NCBI GenBank assembly: GCA_038205115.1
Contig: JBBRCE010000009.1
Location: forward strand, 62,001 to 126,000
Origin: JBBRCE01 sp038205115
GTDB taxonomy: Bacteria; Planctomycetota; Planctomycetia; Pirellulales; JBBRCE01
DNA: 64,000 nt
Direction of reading: 5' to 3'
Shown here: in pieces, positions 59,500 through 64,000 of the stretch
Layout of the letters: each line of letters starts with the position of its first letter
How positions within the stretch are numbered: position 1 is the stretch's first letter
Made by a program: the position numbers and the translations under genes
The notes under the pieces: generated by a model
Told to the model about the DNA's origin: nothing
Databases searched by the model: none
The model's input: only the letters and a program-made list of their open reading frames with translations

Positions 59500-60375
59500 A
59501 TGCGACCAGTCAATCTACAGCAACTCAAAGAAGAAATCTGCGACATCGGCCGGCGGATTTACAACAAGGGTTTTGCCGCCGGCAACGACGGCAACATCTC
59601 GTTCCGGCTCAACGAAAAAGAAGTGCTTTGCACGCCGACCATGGTTTCTAAAGGCTTTCTCAAGCCCGACGACCTGTGCATTGTGGACATGGAAGGCAAA
59701 CAGATTTCCGGCAAGAAAAAACGCACCAGCGAAATTCTGCTGCACCTGGCGATCATGAAAGAACGCCCGGAACTCAAGAGCGTGGTGCATTGTCATCCGC
59801 CGCATGCCACCGCGTTTGCCGTGGCCCGCGAGCCGATTCCCCAATGCGTGCTGCCTGAGGTGGAAGTGTTTTTGGGCGATGTGCCCATCACCAAGTACGA
59901 GACTCCTGGCGGTCAGGCGTTCGCCGAAACGATTCTGCCGTTCGTCAAGAAATCGAACGTGATCATCCTGGCCAACCACGGCACGGTCAGCTATGGCGAA
60001 ACGGTCGAAAAAGCCTACTGGTGGACGGAAATTCTCGACGCCTACTGCCGGATTTTGATGTTGGCCAAAGATCTGGGCCGCGTGAAATACTTCGACGAGC
60101 CCAAGGCGCGCGAACTGCTCGATCTGAAAACCAAGTGGGGCTATACCGACGCACGGCTCGATCCCGGCATGGAGAATTGCGACATCTGCGCCAACGATGT
60201 TTTCCGCAGCACCTGGGAAAAATCCGGCGTGGCGCGCAAGGCCTTCGAAGCGCCTGAACCGATGGGGCCCAAGGCCAAACAAGCATCGGCCCCGACAGCC
60301 GCCGGAACTCCCGAACAAGAAGCGCTGGTCAAAATGATCACCGAGCGCGTGATTGCCGCATTGAACGGCAAGTAA
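59500..60375 (+). CDS. Class II aldolase (fuculose/rhamnulose-phosphate type) with C-terminal encapsulation peptide
   Basis: Cleaves a deoxy-sugar 1-phosphate (L-fuculose or L-rhamnulose) to dihydroxyacetone phosphate and lactaldehyde, the signature step of PVM microcompartments. 291 residues from ATG 59500. Motifs: GFAAGNDGNISFRLNEKEVL, substrate contact TPTMVSKGFLKPDDLC, zinc ligands VVHCHPPHATAF (HxxxH) and ILANHGTVSYG, plus catalytic acid in LPEVEVFLG. After residue 250 a Pro/Ala-rich linker leads to a C-terminal amphipathic helix (EQEALVKMITERVIAALNGK), an encapsulation peptide directing it into the shell. An unusual CDICAND pair near residue 227 may bind metal. Confidence 0.93.
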   Translation: MRPVNLQQLKEEICDIGRRIYNKGFAAGNDGNISFRLNEKEVLCTPTMVSKGFLKPDDLCIVDMEGKQISGKKKRTSEILLHLAIMKERPELKSVVHCHPPHATAFAVAREPIPQCVLPEVEVFLGDVPITKYETPGGQAFAETILPFVKKSNVIILANHGTVSYGETVEKAYWWTEILDAYCRILMLAKDLGRVKYFDEPKARELLDLKTKWGYTDARLDPGMENCDICANDVFRSTWEKSGVARKAFEAPEPMGPKAKQASAPTAAGTPEQEALVKMITERVIAALNGK

Positions 60376-60485
60376 ACAATCACGCGGTCGCTCAGTCGTC
60401 GTCCCAACAAAACGGACGTTACGACTGAGATTCGTTGAAACCCCGAACTCCTTTTCAGCATTCACACTCAGAACGCGTTGAACCT

Positions 60486-61424
60486 ATGAAAGTCAGTATT
60501 ATTGGCGGCGGCGGATTGGTCGGCAGTTGCACCGGCTTTGCTTTACAGACCGGCAAGATCGTTCGCGAAATTGCCATGCTCGACGCCAATGCCGAGGCCG
60601 CCGCCGGCCAAGCGCTCGATCTGCTGCACGGCGGTGCGTTGACGGCCGATCAAGTGATTTCGTCCGGCGGTTACGAGCACATTCCCAGCAGCGATGTAAT
60701 TTGCATTACGGCCGGCCTGCGTCGCAAGCCCGACGAAAGCCGCTTGGACCTGATCAATCGTAATGTCGATTTGTTCCTTGGAATTCTCAGCGAGATTACC
60801 AAGGCGGGTTACAAAAAAGACGCAATCGTCGTCGTGGTTTCCAATCCGGTCGATGTGCTGACCTATCTGGCAGCGCAGCGGCTCAATCTGCCCGCCGCGC
60901 AGGTCATCGGTCTTGGCACGCAGCTCGATACGATTCGCTTCCGGGCGTTGATAGCGCAGAAATTGAACGTTCCGCCCTCGCAAGTTTCCGCACTGATTCT
61001 CGGCGAGCACGGCGACAGCATGTTGCCGGTGTGGTCCAGCGCGTCGATTGCCGGACTGCCGCTCGAAAAATTTCCTGGGTGGTCGCCAAAGCTGGGTGAC
61101 GAACTCTTTACCCGTGCCAAAGGTTCGGGCGCAGAAGTCATCAAGAAAAAAGGCGGCGCCGGCTTCGCCGTGGGCATCGCCATTCAAGAAGTGATCGAAA
61201 CCATTGCGCTGGACCGTCAGCGAATTCTGCCGGTTTCCAGCGTGATGACCGGCGCGTACGGACTGCGCGATGTGGCTATCAGCGTGCCTACGGTGGTTGG
61301 GCGAAAAGGCGTGATCGGCATTCGCGAAATCGAACTCTGGCCGAAAGAAGTTCAGGCGCTGCGGAAAAGTGGGCAGGTCTTGCGCGGCACGATCGACACT
61401 GTGCTTGCACGGATCGGTAAGTAG
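60486..61424 (+). CDS. Lactate/malate dehydrogenase family protein of the microcompartment operon
   Basis: A 312-residue NAD-dependent 2-hydroxyacid dehydrogenase. The ATG at 60486 (MKVSIIGGGGLVGSCTGFAL) opens the Rossmann fold; catalytic His175 lies in LILGEHGDSMLPVW, with NPVDVLTYLA for the nicotinamide site. At the specificity position before KPDESR there is Arg80, as in malate dehydrogenases rather than the Gln of lactate dehydrogenases. In other PVM loci this enzyme is thought to regenerate NAD+ for the aldehyde dehydrogenase; its substrate is not fixed by sequence. No encapsulation helix is visible. It is the last gene of the operon. Confidence 0.9.
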   Translation: MKVSIIGGGGLVGSCTGFALQTGKIVREIAMLDANAEAAAGQALDLLHGGALTADQVISSGGYEHIPSSDVICITAGLRRKPDESRLDLINRNVDLFLGILSEITKAGYKKDAIVVVVSNPVDVLTYLAAQRLNLPAAQVIGLGTQLDTIRFRALIAQKLNVPPSQVSALILGEHGDSMLPVWSSASIAGLPLEKFPGWSPKLGDELFTRAKGSGAEVIKKKGGAGFAVGIAIQEVIETIALDRQRILPVSSVMTGAYGLRDVAISVPTVVGRKGVIGIREIELWPKEVQALRKSGQVLRGTIDTVLARIGK

Positions 61425-61438
61425 GAAGCAGACCAAGA

Positions 61439-61586
61439 TTCACCGCGAAGGCGCAAAGGACGCGAAGAAATACAGAAGGATTGGTAAGCACTGGTCATAT
61501 TGAGAACACCTCCCGATTGATTCATCATTGGTAGCAACTGCTTCGTAACTCTCTTTTCCTTTGCGTCCTTTGCGCCTTCGCGGTGA
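61439..61586. repeat. Inverted pair of 26-28 bp repeats upstream of the GxxExxY gene
   Basis: Copy 1 at 61439-61466 reads TTCACCGCGAAGGCGCAAAG and on to GGACGCGAAG; copy 2 at 61561-61586 is its reverse complement (TTGCGTCCTTTGCGCCTTCG then CGGTGA). The loop between them is about 95 bases. This repeat is widely found around GxxExxY genes in planctomycetes and verrucomicrobia. It may act as a bidirectional hairpin or as a mobile-cassette border. Confidence 0.85.
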
Positions 61587-61654
61587 AATAACTTTTTCCT
61601 CAATTCGCGGTGATAAAACACTGAGTCAGAAGTTCAGTCGCTGGAGCAACGTTT

Positions 61655-62050
61655 ATGGGCGTGAAGAGTCGAGCGGAGATCGAAGAGATCGCGACGAAGC
61701 TGGTCGACTCGATGGTTCAGGTGCATAAAGAACTTGGTCCTGGCCTGCTGGAGTCGACGTATCAAGCCTGCTTGGCGTTCGAATTGAAAAGTCGCGGCAT
61801 CGACGTCCAAATTGAAGTCAGCCTGCCGGTCACCTACAAAGGGCTGTTGATCGAAGCCGGTTACCGAATCGATCTATTCGTGGCGGACTGCATCCTCGTC
61901 GAAAATAAATCAGTTCACGAACTTTTGCCCATCCACCGCGCCCAAGTCTTAACCTACCTAAAATTATCGAACGTACGTCTAGGCTTCCTGGTGAATTGGA
62001 ACGTCCCGTTGATCAAAGACGGCATCCAGCGAATTGCCAGCAAGCTTTGA
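61655..62050 (+). CDS. GxxExxY protein
   Basis: A 131-residue protein with the name-giving motif: KELGPGLLESTYQACLAFEL (GPGLLESTY). The rest fits a small nuclease-like alpha/beta fold of the PD-(D/E)XK type: YRIDLFVADCILVENKSVHE, LLPIHRAQVLTYLKLSNVRL, GFLVNWNVPLIKDGIQRI, with D, E and K in 'RIDLFV..ILVENKS' placed as in the PD-(D/E)XK core. The function is unproven. It is flanked by repeats on both sides and interrupts the space between the microcompartment operon and the aldolase-like gene, as would a cassette insertion. Confidence 0.93.
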   Translation: MGVKSRAEIEEIATKLVDSMVQVHKELGPGLLESTYQACLAFELKSRGIDVQIEVSLPVTYKGLLIEAGYRIDLFVADCILVENKSVHELLPIHRAQVLTYLKLSNVRLGFLVNWNVPLIKDGIQRIASKL

Positions 62051-62074
62051 AGCAATCGGTCTCTCCTTGCCTTT

Positions 62075-62102
62075 CTTCGCGTCCTTTGTGCCTTCGCGGT
62101 GA
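62075..62102. repeat. Third copy of the GxxExxY-associated repeat
   Basis: CTTCGCGTCCTTTGTGCCTT and CGCGGTGA, in the same direction as copy 2 with one base change (TGTG for TGCG). It lies 25 bases after the stop of the GxxExxY gene, so the gene sits between a copy on each side. Confidence 0.85.
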
Positions 62103-62136
62103 TCTTCAGTCTGTTATCCTTGACGGTCGCTGAACC

Positions 62137-63336
62137 ATGCAGAAATCGCTCGACCGCAAATTGGCCGCGATTCATGCTGATCCGTCCGGTGCCAGGGACT
62201 TCATTCTGGCCGATGCCAAAGATGCCGATATGGCGTTCGGAATTGCCGCGCCCGGTATGTCACCGGAAACGCAAATCAGCCCCGCACGTCGGCGGACGCT
62301 GGCCGAATATCGCCAGGAGATTCGCCAGATCGTGCGTCAGGGGCTAGTCGATATCGTGCTGATGTCGGCCAGTACGAACGAACTGCTGACGATTCACGAG
62401 CGATTGTTCGACGACAGCCAGGTGACGCCGGCCGCCCGCGCCAACGACACCAGCGACGTCTGGGCGGTTCGCGGTGGCACGTATCTCGATCAGCCGGCAC
62501 AGACATTTCGATCCGCTACGCTGGATCACATCCAATGTGGCCACGTCCATTGCCAACCCGACGAGCGCGGTCGCGGTGCCAATCTTGGCCTGTACAGTTT
62601 GACGTTCAACAATCGGCTCGAAGACGATCGCCGCGCGCTCCAGCAGTACAACGCGTTTCGCACCGAGGCCGAAGCGGTTGGCTTCCGGCACTTTTTGGAA
62701 GTGTTCGATCCAAATGTCAGTACCGGCATGAGCGCCGGCGAAATTGCCGCATTCGTCAACGACCAAGTTGCCCGCACGCTGGCTGGCGTTGCGCAGGCAG
62801 GACGGCCGGTGTTTTTGAAACTGGTCTACCACGGCCCGCAAGCGATGGAAGAACTGGTGTCGTACGATCCGCACTTGGTGGTGGGCGTTCTCGGTGGCAG
62901 TTCCGGCACGACGTACGACGCTTTCAAGCTGCTTTCCGAGGCGCAAAAGTACGGCGCGCGGGCGGCGCTGTTCGGTCGCAAAATCAATCACGCCGAATGC
63001 CAGTTGGCCTTCGTGGAATTTCTGCGCCTGATTGCCGACGGAGCGATCTCGCCGGAGGAAGCCGTGCGGGCCTATCACGGCGTGCTAGTCAAACGGAACA
63101 TCAAGCCGTGGCGCAATCTGGAAGACGATCTCCAACTGCAAACCGGCGTGATGAGCTACGTCAGTTCGAGCGTCAGCGTTGCCACGGACTCATTATCGCC
63201 GCGCGCGGTCGTTGCAAAATTCCCAATGAATCGAGCCATCGCCAGCGATCTGCCCGACTTCTCGAAAATGTCGGCAGCCGAGAAGCGAGCTTACCAACAG
63301 GCCAAGCGCGATCGGACGTTCGGCTCGTTCGGCTAG
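62137..63336 (+). CDS. Class I aldolase-like TIM-barrel protein of unknown function
   Basis: A 399-residue cytoplasmic protein. The sequence has the look of a DeoC/LacD/Fba-I type barrel: IVRQGLVDIVLMSASTNELL, NNRLEDDRRALQQYNAFRTE, FRHFLEVFDPNVS, GRPVFLKLVYHGPQAMEELV (with Lys in the place of a Schiff-base lysine), LVVGVLGGSSGTTYDAFKLL, KYGARAALFGRKINHAE. The GGSSGTT loop could bind a phosphate. An N-terminal extension (LDRKLAAIHADPSGARDFIL) and a C-terminal tail of about 50 residues flank the barrel. I recall homologues beside PVM-type loci in planctomycetes but no assigned role. It could act on the same sugar-phosphate pathway as the upstream operon. Confidence 0.7.
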   Translation: MQKSLDRKLAAIHADPSGARDFILADAKDADMAFGIAAPGMSPETQISPARRRTLAEYRQEIRQIVRQGLVDIVLMSASTNELLTIHERLFDDSQVTPAARANDTSDVWAVRGGTYLDQPAQTFRSATLDHIQCGHVHCQPDERGRGANLGLYSLTFNNRLEDDRRALQQYNAFRTEAEAVGFRHFLEVFDPNVSTGMSAGEIAAFVNDQVARTLAGVAQAGRPVFLKLVYHGPQAMEELVSYDPHLVVGVLGGSSGTTYDAFKLLSEAQKYGARAALFGRKINHAECQLAFVEFLRLIADGAISPEEAVRAYHGVLVKRNIKPWRNLEDDLQLQTGVMSYVSSSVSVATDSLSPRAVVAKFPMNRAIASDLPDFSKMSAAEKRAYQQAKRDRTFGSFG

Positions 63337-63339
63337 CCG

Positions 63340-64000
63340 TTATTTCAGTTTCCAGGCTTCGTCAAAAAAGTCCGCGGCTACGATCTTGCCGGGATGGCGA
63401 CCATTGGGCGGCGTGCTGGTGTCTATCACCGCCCAATCCGGTAGCTTGGGAATTTGCCGCGCGTTGTTGAGGTAATCGTACTCGCGGTAGGTGACGCCGG
63501 AATTGAGCACCACGTAACGCTTGAGATTCAGCGGGTTGGGGCAAATCATCGCCAGCACGTGTTTGTCGGCGGGGTATTTTTGCTCGCCGACTTTAACGCC
63601 CTCGCTGGTCCAGGCGATTGGCAATTTGCCGCTGACCTGACCGATGAGTTTGTTGCTACCGGCGTCGCCCCACAGCACCAGGTGGTACGCGGCAATATCG
63701 CTATCCGTCACGTCCACGTCGTCTTTGACTCGTGCTTCGCCGCGAAACTGTTTGCGCCACTCGCGGATCGCACGAGCCATTTCCGCCTTCGTCCACGCTT
63801 CCACGGCCGGCTGTGCAAACTTGCCCGTTGGGCGGACGAACATGAACGCATCCAAAAACGCATCGTCGATTGGGCCTTGCAGATCGTGACGTTTGCGAAC
63901 GTCGTTGTCGGCCAATGCGCCCACCTGCCACATGCCGTTCACTTTCTTGAGATGACAGGTCCACGAACGATCGGACTTGGCCGCTGGACCAGTAAGCACT
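63340..64000 (-). CDS. C-terminal part of a prolyl-oligopeptidase-like hydrolase (partial)
   Basis: Only the last 219 or so residues are inside the window; the 5' end lies beyond position 64000. The sequence (RSWTCHLKKVNGMWQVGALA; DVTDSDIAAYHLVLWGDAGS, NKLIGQVSGKLPIAW; NPLNLKRYVVLNSGVTYREY, DYLNNARQIPKLPDWAVIDT) corresponds to the C-terminal extension of secreted planctomycete prolyl oligopeptidase/esterase-like proteins, downstream of the catalytic alpha/beta hydrolase domain. The catalytic Ser, Asp and His are not visible here. The gene converges on the aldolase-like gene with 3 bases between the stop codons. Confidence 0.65.
   Translation of the reverse strand, partial: VLTGPAAKSDRSWTCHLKKVNGMWQVGALADNDVRKRHDLQGPIDDAFLDAFMFVRPTGKFAQPAVEAWTKAEMARAIREWRKQFRGEARVKDDVDVTDSDIAAYHLVLWGDAGSNKLIGQVSGKLPIAWTSEGVKVGEQKYPADKHVLAMICPNPLNLKRYVVLNSGVTYREYDYLNNARQIPKLPDWAVIDTSTPPNGRHPGKIVAADFFDEAWKLK

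Overview
The window looks like a chromosomal segment of a planctomycete (Planctomycetota; a Pirellulales-type organism is my best guess). Reasons: a complete Planctomycetes/Verrucomicrobia-type (PVM) bacterial microcompartment locus; many secreted PQQ-type beta-propeller, NPCBM and von Willebrand A proteins; short membrane proteins starting with a DNPYxSP motif; a GxxExxY gene with its typical flanking repeats; moderately GC-rich DNA with loose Shine-Dalgarno use and several GTG/TTG starts. No rRNA, CRISPR array, transposase or replication origin was seen. One tRNA (Asp, GTC) is present.

Layout. 0.2-11.4 kb: mixed housekeeping and accessory genes: a BamB-like propeller; a decayed polymorphic-toxin tail with a frameshifted ankyrin immunity gene; mannose-1-phosphate guanylyltransferase; a two-gene membrane pair ending in an ion antiporter; acetolactate synthase; a HicBA pair; a DUF2007/zinc-ribbon protein. 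11.7-17.1 kb (minus): a three-gene operon of GAF-HlyD, HlyD and PqqD-like/M50 protease/HlyD proteins, probably an envelope peptide-processing or export machine; this is the best candidate for an undescribed system. 17.9-19.9 kb: tRNA-Asp, an MBOAT wax-synthase-like acyltransferase with a small membrane partner, and a DNPYKSP protein.

20.4-43.6 kb (plus): one long co-directional series, MoxR ATPase, DUF58, BatA-like vWA, PQQ propeller, HEAT-propeller, a second vWA membrane protein, a DUF4175-like protein, two low-complexity secreted proteins, an NPCBM protein, then three HtrA-like proteins of which only the first keeps a catalytic triad. It reads as a MoxR/vWA envelope machine with an attached periplasmic protease set. 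44.0-50.2 kb: polyamine genes (speD and an aminopropyltransferase), an RMD1-like protein, citramalate synthase, a TPR protein and two DNPYASP paralogues, one frameshifted. 50.2-52.6 kb (minus): a GNAT acetyltransferase and an ABC transporter pair.

52.7-61.4 kb (plus): the PVM microcompartment operon: DeoR regulator, PduL phosphotransacylase, two BMC-H and three BMC-P shell proteins, acetate kinase, CoA-acylating aldehyde dehydrogenase, a RpiB-like protein, class II aldolase and a lactate/malate-type dehydrogenase. By analogy with the PVM organelle described in Planctomyces limnophilus, it should cleave fuculose/rhamnulose phosphate to lactaldehyde inside a shell and turn that into acyl-CoA, acyl-phosphate and ATP. 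61.4-64 kb: a repeat-flanked GxxExxY gene, an uncharacterised aldolase-like barrel protein, and the C-terminus of a prolyl-oligopeptidase-like hydrolase running off the window.

Two genes carry single-base frameshifts that could be true decay or sequence errors. All functional calls rest on reading motifs and context; no database search was run.
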